Positions 53,836 through 62,928 of a DNA stretch of 64,000 nt are shown piece after piece. The notes under the pieces were generated by a model. It did no database searches. It was not told where the DNA came from and worked only from the letters and a program-made list of their open reading frames with translations. A program made the translations under genes and the position numbers. The stretch comes from Strigops habroptila (lineage: Eukaryota; Chordata; Aves; Psittaciformes; Psittacidae), in NCBI RefSeq assembly GCF_004027225.2, contig NC_044301.2, positions 27,425,234 through 27,489,233 on the forward strand, written 5' to 3'. Each line of letters starts with the position of its first letter. Within the stretch, counting starts at the first letter, position 1.

Positions 53836-56790
53836 CACTGAAAAGAGTAGTATATATACACACATACACATATCATTCCTTTACTCTATGGACCATCCCT
53901 ATAAAAGATCATTGAGCTCATTCAGTCCATGACTTTGGGCTCCATCTGTCATGACAGTCTTTCAGGGTAGCAGAAATTATTTCATCACCGCTGTGCTCGT
54001 CCGGTTTCATCAAAGTCCATTCTTCATTAACATTTATGGCCTGAGGTGTCATGGGCACACCAAGCTCATAATAATCCACCCTTATGTTGCCAATCTAAAT
54101 TCACCTGAGCCACTTCAATCTTAGCAGCTTGATCCACCTGTTGGTCATTCTGATGCTCCTCAGTGGGCCAACCCTTGGGTACATGAGCATCTACATGGCA
54201 TACCTTCACCACCAGGTTCTCCACCCGGGCAGTGATATCTTGCCACAATGCAGCAGCCCAGATGGGTTCACCTCTGTGTTGCCAGTTACTCTGCTTTCAT
54301 TGCTGCAACCACCCCCACAGGGCATTTGTCACCATCCATGAGTCAGTAGAGAGATAAAGTACTGGCCACTTTTCTGGTTCAGCAATGTCCAAGGCCAACT
54401 GGATGGCTTTCACCTCTGCAAACTGACTCAACTTGCTATCTCCTTCAAGCAGTTTCTGCAACTTGTCGTAGGGGACTCCATACAGCTGCCTTCCATCCCT
54501 GATGCTTTCCTCCAATACGGCAGTGTCGTGGTTTGAGCCCAGCCGGTAACTCAGAACCATGCAGCTGCTCGCTCACTCCCCCCCTTCTTCCTCCCCCTGC
54601 TCCCGGAGGGATGGGGAGGAGAATCGGAAGAATGTAACTCCCACGGGCTGAGATAAGAGCAGTCCCGCAACTAAGGTATAATACAAAACCACTACTGCTA
54701 CCACCAATGATAATGACGATTAGTGAAATAACAAGGGGAGAGGATACAATTGCTCACCACCCGCCGACCGATACCCAGCCCAACCTGAGCAGTGATCTGG
54801 GCCTTCCGGGTACCTCCCCCCGGTTTATACACTGGGCATGACGTGCCATGGTATGGAATACCCCTTTGGCCAGTTTGGGTCAGGTGTCCTGTCTCTGCTT
54901 CCTCCTGGCTTCCCCTCCTCCCTGGCAAAGCATGAGACTGAGAAAGTCCCCGATCAGAGTAAACATTACTTAGCAACAACTAAAAACATCGGTGTTATCA
55001 GCGTTGTTCCCAGGCTGAAAGTTAAAAAAACACAGCACTGCACCGGCTACTAAGAAGGAGAAAAATGACTGCTATAGCTGAACCCAGAACAGGCAGGACC
55101 CATGAGTAAACAAGTCATATTGCTTCTTACTTTATGGCAGCTTATTATACAGTGGGGCCTCTTCAGCAGGCATCACCTCCTCCTCTGGTGATATTCCAAA
55201 AACTTTGCCCTCTGGCCAGTCCATGATGACTTCCAAGATTCATTGACAACTGGGATGTTCTATTTGATCTTGCTGTGTGATCAGTGCAACCCACTTAGTC
55301 CATGTAGCATCAGCTGCATGATGTGTAGAGGAAACCCTCCCTTTGAACATCCAGCCCAGCACAGGCAACCGGGGTGCCAGGAGGAGCTGTGCTTCAGTGC
55401 CAATCACTTCTGAAGCAGCTCGAACCCCTTCATAGGCTGCCAGTATCTCTTTTTCATTGGGAGTGTAGCTGGCCTCAGATCCTCTGTATCCTCGACTCCA
55501 AAAGCCGAGGGGTTGACCTCGAGTCTCCCCTGGAGCTTTCTGCCAGAGGCTCCAGGTAGGACTATTCTCCCCGGCTACAGTGTAAGCACATTTTTCACAT
55601 CTTGCCTGGTCTGGACTGGCCCAAGGGCTACTGCATAAATTATCTCTCATTTAATTTGCTCAAAGGCTTGTTGTTGCTCAGGGACTCAATTGAAATCCTT
55701 CTTATTCCAGGTCAATTGATAGAGGGGGCTTACAATCAGACTGTAATTTGGGATGTGCATTCTCAAAAAAAAAAAAGCAACACCTAAGAAAGCTTGTGTT
55801 TCTTTCTTATTAGTTGGTAGAGATATTGTTATTTTGGTGATCACATCCATTGGCATCTGAAACTGTCCATCATGCTATTTTATTCCCCAAAATTGGATCT
55901 CCTGTGCAGGTCCCTTGACCTTAATTTGTTTAATGGCAAAACTGCCTTTCAGCAGGATTTGGATTATTTTCTTCTCTTTCTCAAAAACTTTTTCTGCTGT
56001 ATTGTTCTACATAATGTTGTCATCAACATATAGCAGGTGTTTTGGAGCTTGCCCCTGTTCCAGTGCAGTCTGGATCAATCCACGGCAGATGGTATGGCTG
56101 TGTTTCCACCCCTGGGGCAGTCAGTTCCAAGTGTACTGGAGGCCCCTCTAAAGTAAAAGCAAACTGTGGCCTGCACTCTGCTGCCAAAGGGATTGAGATA
56201 AATGCATTGGCAATATCAATTGTGGCATCCCACTTGCCTGCCTTTGACTCCAGTTCATAGTGAAGTTCTAGCATGTCCGGCATGGCAGCACTCAGAGGCA
56301 GCGTGACTCCATTCAGGCCACGATAGCCTACTGTTAGTCTCCACTCTCCATTAGACTTTCACACTGGCCATATGGGGCTATTAAAGGGTGAGCGGGTCCT
56401 GCTGATCACTCCTTGGCTCTCCAGTCTGCGGATCAGCTTATGGATGGGAATCAGGGAGTCTTGGTTGGTGCGATATTGCCACCAGTGCACTGCTGTGGTG
56501 GCAACTGGCACATGTTCTTTAACCTTCAGCAACCCCACAACAGAAAGATCCTCTGAGAGACCGGGCAAGGTGGACAGCTGCTTAATTTCCTCTGTCTCCA
56601 AGGCAGCGATACCAAAAGCCCATCGGTACCCTTTTGGGTCCTTGAAATACCCTCTCCTGAGATAGTCTATGCCAAGGATGCATGGAGCCTCTGGACCAGT
56701 CACAATGGGGTGCTTTTGCCACTCCTTCCCAGTCAGGCTGATTTCAGCCTCCAGTACAGTCAGCTGTTGGGATCTCCCTTTCACTCAATA
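53836..56790 (-). pseudogene. ERVL internal fragment in UBQLN1 intron 1 (pol), with nested LTR
   Basis: Minus strand from 56790: C-terminal protease sequence (TVLEAEISLTGKEWQKH; the DTG part is missing), RT with several frameshifts (56359-56784, 56023-56283; catalytic YVDD near 56010), connection (55240-55650), RNase H (54297-54523 and 54066-54248), then a jump near 54035 over integrase to the 3' noncoding sequence (53836-54030, as at 540-790). No LTR of its own at either end. At the codon where two sister copies carry TGA, this one reads CAA (about 55272). Confidence 0.8.
54524..55091 (-). mobile_element. ERVL-type solo LTR nested in RNase H
   Basis: 568 bp, TGTCGTGGTTTGAGC ... GAACCCAGAACA, flanked by GGCAG at 54519-54523 and 55092-55096, splitting the RNase H frame. 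A textbook 5-bp target duplication. Confidence 0.93.
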
Positions 56791-57189
56791 TGTTGGTGAA
56801 ATCTCATACAGGAACCCCAAATATTAATCTTGCAGTGACTTAATATTAAATAATTATAGTTTGTAAGAGGCAGGTCTAAAAAAAGGAAAACCTCACTGTA
56901 TTATACTTAAAAGGCGAGTCCCTAAATGAAAAGGTTTCTAGTATAGGAAGAGATAAAACAGATCCCCAAAAAATGAGCCTGAGACACAACAGAGGTAAGA
57001 AATCTTTCTGTCTGTATAGCAGGTAGCATTTGGTCAGTTAGAAGTCTGTTCACACAGAGTTGACTTCAGTTCTTAGAAAGACATCAAGTCAACCTTCGTA
57101 CAGGTAATATTTAGACTTGCAAGCATTCTAGGAAGCCATTTAATCCATTCCTGTCTGAAGTGGATTCCTTACCTAAATTATTCATACAT
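56791..57189. other. Single-copy-like sequence in UBQLN1 intron 1
   Basis: No recognised repeat or gene; lies between the ERVL fragment and the second-family LTR. Confidence 0.5.
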
Positions 57190-57734
57190 TGTGGTAGGTT
57201 GACCTTGGCTAGCCACCAGGTACCCACCAAGCCACTCTGTCACTCTCCTCCTCAACTGGTCAGAGGAGGAGAGAAAATATGACGAAAGGCTCATGGGTTG
57301 AGATAAGGACAGGAAGATCACTCACCAATTACCATCGCAGGCAAAAAAGACTCAACTTGGGGAAATTAAATTAATTTACTTCCAATCAAATCAGAGTAGG
57401 ATAATGAGAAATAAAAACAAACAACACCCCCCCCCCAAAAAAAAAAACCAACCAAAAACCCAAAAACTCCACAATCCCCCCACCGCTTCCTTCTTCCCAG
57501 GCTCAGCTTCAGTCCCGACTTCATTACCTCCTCCCCCCAAGCACCCCAGGGGGATGGGGAATGGGGGTTGCAGTCAGTTCATCACTTCTTGTCTCTTCTG
57601 CTCCTTCCTCCTCATGCTCTTCCCCTGCTCCCTTGGAGTCCCACCCATGAGAGACAGTCCTTCATGAACTTCTCCAGCATAGGCCCTTTCCACAGGATAC
57701 AGTCCTTCAGGATAAGATTGCTCCAGCGTGGGCT

Positions 57735-58100
57735 TGTCGGAGACGGCGGGAGAAATTGCAACACGACCACCCAGGGAATGATCAGCAAATCTCGTTTATT
57801 TCACCAACAGGCTGCGGTTATATAGACATGATAATAAGCCTCATACATAGTGCAAAAGCTAGCTCATCATTGGCTTACAGTCAAATGTCATCCCCGCCCA
57901 TACCTCCTTGTTCCTGAAACTCTTGTGGTTATACAGACCCTGTTTTTAACACTTCTCCGGCCTTCAGCCAACTCCCCCATTAGTCAAGGACACAGCGTCC
58001 TTGCTTCATATGTTTTTCTCACCCAGTTGTTTCTAACTTTACCAGCTGTATTTTATCATGTCCTCTTTCTTCCATCCAGAGTTCGATAAAACTCTCCACA
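57735..58100 (-). mobile_element. 3' LTR of the young provirus
   Basis: 366 bp, differing from the 5' LTR at two sites near 57744-57747 and one in TTTACCAGC/TTTACTAGC. The last 27 codons of env lie inside its U3 (58019-58100). Confidence 0.95.
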
Positions 58101-59410
58101 TCTCCCCCGTTTTCCTTTTGGGCGAGGAGGCTCGTCTGCCATATTTTCTGCGTTGCATTGATAATCATACCTCGAATACAATTGAGTATACAGGGCAGAA
58201 GGAGCAATAGTAACAATATCACACCCAAAAACCCTATTGCGTACATTATAAGACTCCTTAGCCATGGGCCAATTCCCAACCCCTTTAGCCAGTTTTCGAT
58301 TCCTAAACCACCTTCCTTTTTTAATAAATGTAGCCCTTGTTGCAACTGCTTAATCTTGGTGTGGATAGAAACTGCATGGTCCGAGAGGTTCATGCAACAC
58401 ATACCTTCAAATTCGTCGCACCCATGTCCCTGAGCTAATAGAAGAAAATCGATAGTGGCCCTGTTTTGTAGCACTGCATGGTTTATGCTCTGTACATCGC
58501 TAGTGAGCATGTCAAGTATCTGAGATGTCTTATTAAATTCATCTTTGGTCCAGCATCCTAACTGTTCCGCGAGTTTCATGGCTTTACCGGCTGCCACACC
58601 CGGTACAAATATCGCTGTCATGATAAGCCGGAGATCACTCCAAAAGTTTGGGCTGCCAACGTTAGTGCATTGTAGTTCGTGTACGCTACGCTTGGTCCTT
58701 GTACTATTTGCACTACTACTATTCCATTTTAGTAATAATGACATGTTGGGGTGAAATAAGGTTAATTTTCCCAAATAACATGGTCCTCCCTGTGGCTGGG
58801 CAGGTATGCCATTCCAAGCTCTATCTCCACAAATAAGGAATATCCTATCAGGCAGTCTTTTTGGGGTAGTAACACTACTACCATTACAGTTTGAATACAA
58901 TTGTTTGAAAACCATGCTTGACTCCAGTGCTGAGTCTAAAGTAGCCCAATCTTTTCTATGCACATTCCAATTTTGAGGGTTAATGGGGGTGAAGCTTACC
59001 CAATCCCCCTCAGTATTGTTTCCAAGGCTAGCATTGGCGCTCCCAAAGAGATCTAACTCTTCAGGAGGGGAGTGTAAGGTGGCATTAAGAGACAGTATTA
59101 GCTGACACTGCCTATGGCCATCCGGAAACATCTGTTCACTGGTACCGGAACTAGCTCTCGTGGTCTTCATAGTCGTTTTACAGAGGGTTCCATTGTTGAC
59201 CCAACCACAAAATTCTCCAGGTTCCCATATTGGTAGGCCGACTAAACATGTACGAAAAGGGTTGGTGACTCCTCCCAGACTAAGGCAAAGCGAGGTTTGA
59301 TTGGTTTGATTCGCTAATGTCACCCAAATGTTCTCTCTAGGCTGGTTAAATCGTGTAATGCATACCACACTAGGCAGAGTAATAATAGCAAATATTATGT
59401 GATATCCCAT
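58019..59410 (-). CDS. Provirus envelope glycoprotein (463 codons, uninterrupted)
   Basis: The envelope protein mediates receptor binding and fusion at the membrane. The frame is complete: signal-peptide-like hydrophobic start (residues 2-17), surface subunit with many N-x-S/T sites, furin-type RTKR at about 238-241, and a transmembrane subunit with an internal fusion-peptide-like stretch between two Cys (about 248-286). The CX6CC motif (CDEFEGMCC, 331-339) is preceded by LQNRATIDFLLLAQGHG, and a membrane anchor spans about 388-412, followed by a long tail of about 50 residues that ends inside the 3' LTR. The transmembrane part is clearly alpharetrovirus-like. The surface subunit, about 240 residues, is short. 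Expression would need a spliced RNA. Confidence 0.9.
   Translation of the reverse strand: MGYHIIFAIITLPSVVCITRFNQPRENIWVTLANQTNQTSLCLSLGGVTNPFRTCLVGLPIWEPGEFCGWVNNGTLCKTTMKTTRASSGTSEQMFPDGHRQCQLILSLNATLHSPPEELDLFGSANASLGNNTEGDWVSFTPINPQNWNVHRKDWATLDSALESSMVFKQLYSNCNGSSVTTPKRLPDRIFLICGDRAWNGIPAQPQGGPCYLGKLTLFHPNMSLLLKWNSSSANSTRTKRSVHELQCTNVGSPNFWSDLRLIMTAIFVPGVAAGKAMKLAEQLGCWTKDEFNKTSQILDMLTSDVQSINHAVLQNRATIDFLLLAQGHGCDEFEGMCCMNLSDHAVSIHTKIKQLQQGLHLLKKEGGLGIENWLKGLGIGPWLRSLIMYAIGFLGVILLLLLLLPCILNCIRGMIINATQKIWQTSLLAQKENGGDVESFIELWMEERGHDKIQLVKLETTG
58101..58119 (-). promoter_or_regulatory. Polypurine tract next to the 3' LTR
   Basis: Minus strand AAAAGGAAAACGGGGGAGA directly before the LTR, the plus-strand primer of reverse transcription. 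Confidence 0.88.
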
Positions 59411-59414
59411 TGTA

Positions 59415-59666
59415 TCAATTCGCTTTCTTTCCTGATTTGTACTTATCCTTCCTTGTTCCCTTCAATCTGACTTGTCCTAGCTTTCTTACCCTTAGGCCCT
59501 TGAGACGTTGTAAGAGTAGATCTAACTCTTCTTCGGGGTCTCCACGTAATGGTCCTACAATCGAGTGTTGTGATATAGGTATTCTCTTTCTACACCTAAC
59601 GGCTAATATACTAGACTGATTTTGAACAGTTATTCTATAAACCACCTGCTCTAGTTCCCAACGCAA
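59415..59666 (-). CDS. Unassigned short basic ORF upstream of env
   Basis: 83 codons ending five bases before the env Met, with a Lys/Arg-rich C-terminus (KGTRKDKYKSGKKAN) and an acidic DPEEELDLL stretch. It could be a frameshifted continuation of the cysteine-rich ORF, since the frames follow each other with little overlap. No family recognised. Confidence 0.3.
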   Translation of the reverse strand: MRWELEQVVYRITVQNQSSILAVRCRKRIPISQHSIVGPLRGDPEEELDLLLQRLKGLRVRKLGQVRLKGTRKDKYKSGKKAN

Positions 59667-59686
59667 ATAAGCTAAAATCTTTTGTT

Positions 59687-60166
59687 CTACGGTTTCAAAA
59701 GCTGTACTGCAAGGTGTGTCCTTAGCCCAGTTTTCGCTTGCAATTCACTCTCCCAGGTAGTGTTATAATGTTGGAAGGCACACCCATTGCACCAGAGGTT
59801 GGTGATCAGAGACTGCTCTAACCAGAAGGTCTGATTGCAGCCTCCACACCTCAATGCTGTCCAAGCGGCGCAATCCTGATTGTCACACTCAAGACACTTA
59901 TTCCCCCTAGGCCCGCGGATATTAAGTCTTTGCCAAGCCTCAATATTTTCAATCCAGTCCCCGAGTGTCCAATGGCTTTTCTCAGTCTCACTGAGGTTTC
60001 TCAGATGGTCACTTAGTTGATGCCGCAGGGGCTGTAGCGTAAGGAGTGCTTTATCTTCAATCCTCTTCCTGTCTGCCTCTGTTAAGTTCCGGGGTATCAG
60101 GAACATTAAGGGCAGGCTTAGTCCATCGTGATGGTACCCATATGTTTCCTGTAGGGGTAGAAACAC
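59687..60166 (-). CDS. Unassigned cysteine-rich ORF between gag and env
   Basis: 159 codons in the same frame as env but separated from it by stops. Charged helical N-terminal half (NLTEADRKRIEDKALL, LRNLSETEKSHW), then a cysteine cluster with the pattern CxxC-x4-C-x7-CxxC-x15-CxxC (KCLECDNQDC, RCGGC, WCNGC), suggesting metal binding. No signal peptide. A splice-acceptor-like TTTCTACCCCTACAG ends at 60149, within the first codons. I do not recognise the family; it is a candidate accessory gene or a captured sequence. Confidence 0.5.
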   Translation of the reverse strand: MFLPLQETYGYHHDGLSLPLMFLIPRNLTEADRKRIEDKALLTLQPLRHQLSDHLRNLSETEKSHWTLGDWIENIEAWQRLNIRGPRGNKCLECDNQDCAAWTALRCGGCNQTFWLEQSLITNLWCNGCAFQHYNTTWESELQAKTGLRTHLAVQLLKP

Positions 60167-60504
60167 ATAGATATCCCCTTCCCCAATATATCACCTTTGC
60201 CAGATCCGTTTTGTTGCAGCGTAGGCGAGATCCACTCCAATACCCATAGCTCCCCCGTTTTCCTTTTAAGCTGCGTCAGGGCAGCTAATGGGTACTGTTC
60301 GCCACACCAAATCGTGAGATCGACGGGTAGCTCTGGGTCGCGACGTTGAACTTGGCCCGTTGTGACTCGATCCATTATCTGTTGCAAGATGTCATGTTGG
60401 TGTGGTGTAATGTGCACTGGTTGGCGGCAGCTACTTGTGTCTGAGCGCGGCTGCTGCTGCGTTGCGACGCGCTGGCATTGGAGTTTCCCGGCCGCCGCCG
60501 GCAC
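60118..60504 (-). CDS. Unassigned ORF overlapping the end of gag
   Basis: 128 codons in a frame different from gag, overlapping its last 130 bases. The first third is the shifted reading of gag. After about residue 45 (DILQQIMDRVTTGQ) it may be coding in its own right: PVDLTIWCGEQYPL, TGELWVLEWI. I do not recognise it. It covers the place where protease-pol would begin but has no DTG, YxDD or integrase motifs. It contains the second copy of the polypurine-tract sequence (60250-60267). It could be a relic of pol, an env leader exon, or a chance frame. Confidence 0.4.
   Translation of the reverse strand: MPAAAGKLQCQRVATQQQPRSDTSSCRQPVHITPHQHDILQQIMDRVTTGQVQRRDPELPVDLTIWCGEQYPLAALTQLKRKTGELWVLEWISPTLQQNGSGKGDILGKGISMCFYPYRKHMGTITMD
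60250..60267 (-). promoter_or_regulatory. Internal copy of the polypurine tract
   Basis: AAAAGGAAAACGGGGGAG on the minus strand, identical over 18 nt to the tract at 58102-58119, between gag and env. Confidence 0.75.
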
Positions 60505-62042
60505 GCCGTAGTATTATGAGAGTCCGAGCGGCATTTTTGGCACCACAGTCCTGAGGCTTGACATTCTCGACGCATATGTCCTGCGCCTCCACAACGATAG
60601 CATTTGATTCGACCACTAGGTGGAGCTCTAGGATTACTTATTGCAGAGGCTTGCAGGGGTGCAAGAGCAGCTAGTACCTGATTTTGACTTGCCTGTGCCT
60701 GTTCCTTCAGTCCTAAACCTAATTCTTTTATCGCCTCTACCAACATTGCCTGTGGCCCCACTGGGATACTGGCTAGGCGGTCTAGAGCTTCTTCAATACT
60801 CCAGTCCGCGCCCATGGTGTTTAATACACTTCTGGTGGTGGCATTGCAGTTTTGAAGAGCACATTGCTTAAGCATCGTGCCTTTAGCGATCTTATCAATA
60901 AAACTGCCAAATGTTTCGTCTCTACCCTGTTTTATCCCCATATAGGACGGAATCCCCCCCGGCTCTTTCACCCTATCCATTGCTTCCCTTGCCAGCCGCA
61001 TGGCTTCCCGACATTTATCAGGGCCGATTAGAGTCTGAGCCTCAGTACGCAAAAAGGGTCCCAATCCCATTAGTTCTTCTAGGGTGACTCCCTGCAACGG
61101 GTCTCCGACAGCCCGATTCATCATCACACTCTGTTGGCATAGATTTTGCCAATGCGCATTAAATAAAAGTTGTTGATGCTGTGTAAAGATAAGCTTAACT
61201 ATTCCCCGACAATCAGCTGGCAATAAAATATGTGTTCCCCAGATATAGTCTAGCATCTGTTTGACTGGCTCACTTTTAGCCCCAAATTGGCTAACTGTAG
61301 ATCATAGCTGTGACAAAAGTTTCCAATCTAATGCGGTAATCGTGGCCTGAAGTCCACCTCCCGCCAGCGGAGTGAAAACCACCGGACAAGCCAGCTCTTT
61401 TGCTGTCTCCATTGCCTCCCCATCCCCAAGCTCCAGGCATTCTTTTGCCAATGCCGCCCACGCTTCCCTCCTCTCCTTTGCAATAGCCCCCGCTAGGTCA
61501 CTTTCTGCCCCAGGGATAGGCTCATTGCTAATTGGAGATGGTGGTGGTGGCTCCTCCGGACACGGAGCGGGGGGGGCAGTTGGCACATTCGCCACAGCCG
61601 CTGAAAAAGGGGGTTTGGGGAAAGGCATAGGGAGAGGATCTTCAGACCCTTCACCAGCCAGTGGCGGCAATACAACCGTGGACACAGCAGGGGGTAATGG
61701 GCAGTCTGACCAACCGGTATATCTCTTATTCTTCTCTTGAGCTGCCGTGGCGTGATGGGCTGCCCCTTTTTCTACCTGATACTGTAATAACTCATTATGC
61801 ACCACCCTCCACAACTTTCCCAGCTTTTTCGCTGTCTTATCATCATCTAATACAGCCTCCCACATCTTATCGCCAAATTTCCGCCACTCCTCTAGCTCAT
61901 GAACAGTATGTGGGTTCTGAAAACAACCCTTCGCATAGCCATAGGCTAAAAGCCCAGGGAGCTCCTTTTGGAGGTCTATCCCTTTTATCTGCCGCTTTTT
62001 TAAAAAGCATGTAAATAAATCATATGCTGCTTGCCTTTCCAT
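60375..62042 (-). pseudogene. Provirus gag with one in-frame TGA
   Basis: Gag forms the virus core. I start at Met 62042 (MERQAAYDLF); an upstream in-frame Met exists at 62093. The frame is open except for TGA at 61302-61304. N-terminal matrix-like domain: DLFTCFLKKRQIKG and YGYAKGCFQNP, reminiscent of the betaretroviral p10 matrix type. A Pro-rich linker follows (about 61500-61700), then, after the stop, capsid with a major homology region (QGRDETFGSFIDKI) and nucleocapsid with two CCHC knuckles, CYRCGGAGHMRREC and CQKCRSDSHNTTAC. It ends at 60375. No PPPY or PSAP motif is visible. The 556-codon length is usual for Gag. The stop would leave only the matrix/linker part. Confidence 0.88.
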
Positions 62043-62222
62043 CTCTTTGTTACTCGTCAGCGCTGTTGCAGCCCCACAAGGTCTCGGCAGCACGTATCGG
62101 CCAGGCTCTCCGCTGAGATCACCCAGGGCATGGCACCGCTCTCTTCTCTTGTCGGCGCTAAGTTGCCGTCCTCGCTGCTAAAGGACCCGAGCTCACTCGC
62201 CGCTCCGCCGTGGTCGCCGATT

Positions 62223-62240
62223 ATCACGTTGGGGTCGCCA
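62223..62240 (-). promoter_or_regulatory. Primer binding site, tRNA-Trp type
   Basis: Minus strand TGGCGACCCCAACGTGAT, two bases after the LTR. It matches the tRNA-Trp primer site of avian alpharetroviruses at 16 of 18 positions. Confidence 0.88.
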
Positions 62241-62242
62241 TT

Positions 62243-62608
62243 TGTCGGAGAAGGTGGGAGAAATTGCAACACGACCACCCAGGGAATGATCAGCAAATCT
62301 CGTTTATTTCACCAACAGGCTGCGGTTATATAGACATGATAATAAGCCTCATACATAGTGCAAAAGCTAGCTCATCATTGGCTTACAGTCAAATGTCATC
62401 CCCGCCCATACCTCCTTGTTCCTGAAACTCTTGTGGTTATACAGACCCTGTTTTTAACACTTCTCCGGCCTTCAGCCAACTCCCCCATTAGTCAAGGACA
62501 CAGCGTCCTTGCTTCATATGTTTTTCTCACCCAGTTGTTTCTAACTTTACTAGCTGTATTTTATCATGTCCTCTTTCTTCCATCCAGAGTTCGATAAAAC
62601 TCTCCACA
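62243..62608 (-). mobile_element. 5' LTR of the young provirus
   Basis: 366 bp; on the minus strand TGTGGAGAGTTTTATCG ... CTTCTCCGACA. TATATAA lies at 62326-62332 and AATAAA at 62303-62308, giving a U3-R-U5 order typical for short alpharetroviral LTRs. Confidence 0.95.
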
Positions 62609-62928
62609 TGGGCTCTCCATGGGGTCACAGGTTCCTTCAGGGCACATCCACCTGCTCTGACATGGAGCCCTCCATGGGCTGCAGGGTAGATATCTGCTCC
62701 ACCATTAACCTCTATGGGCTGCAGGGGGACAGCCTGCCTCACCATGGTCTTCACCATAGGCTTGCAAGGGAACCTCTGCTCTGGCACCTGGAGCACCTCC
62801 TCCATCTTCACTGACCCTGGTGTTTGCAGAGTTGTTTCACTTATTCTCACTCCTCTCTCTTTCAGCTGCTGTTGCACAGCAGTTTTACACTTCTCCAGGC
62901 TGAAGAGCCCCAACTTCCTTAGCCATAT

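Larger units (their letters stand above)
57735..62608 (-). mobile_element. Young alpharetrovirus-like provirus: LTR-gag-ORFs-env-LTR, no pol
   Basis: 4874 bp flanked by TGGGCT at 57729-57734 and 62609-62614, a 6-bp duplication as in alpharetroviruses. Two 366-bp LTRs differ at about three sites. The minus strand has a primer site, leader, gag (one stop), about 1 kb of unassigned ORFs, env and polypurine tract. Protease, RT, RNase H and integrase are absent, so it must have moved with enzymes from another virus. Internal pol loss combined with retained gag and env is known from some chicken endogenous families, but I cannot place this one. Confidence 0.93.
57190..62888. mobile_element. Second-family LTR, split by the young provirus
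   Basis: Left part 57190-57734 (TGTGGTAGGTTGACC ... GCGTGGGCT); right part 62609-62888 (TGGGCTCTCC ... GCACAGCAG). It matches 27215-29399, including the tandem CTCCAGCATGG-type units. It ends against a short CR1 piece at about 62889. Confidence 0.82.

Noticed and set aside
61372..61740. 122-codon plus-strand ORF opposite provirus gag
   Set aside because: Shadow of the Pro/Ala-rich Gag linker; its composition is fully explained by the sense frame.
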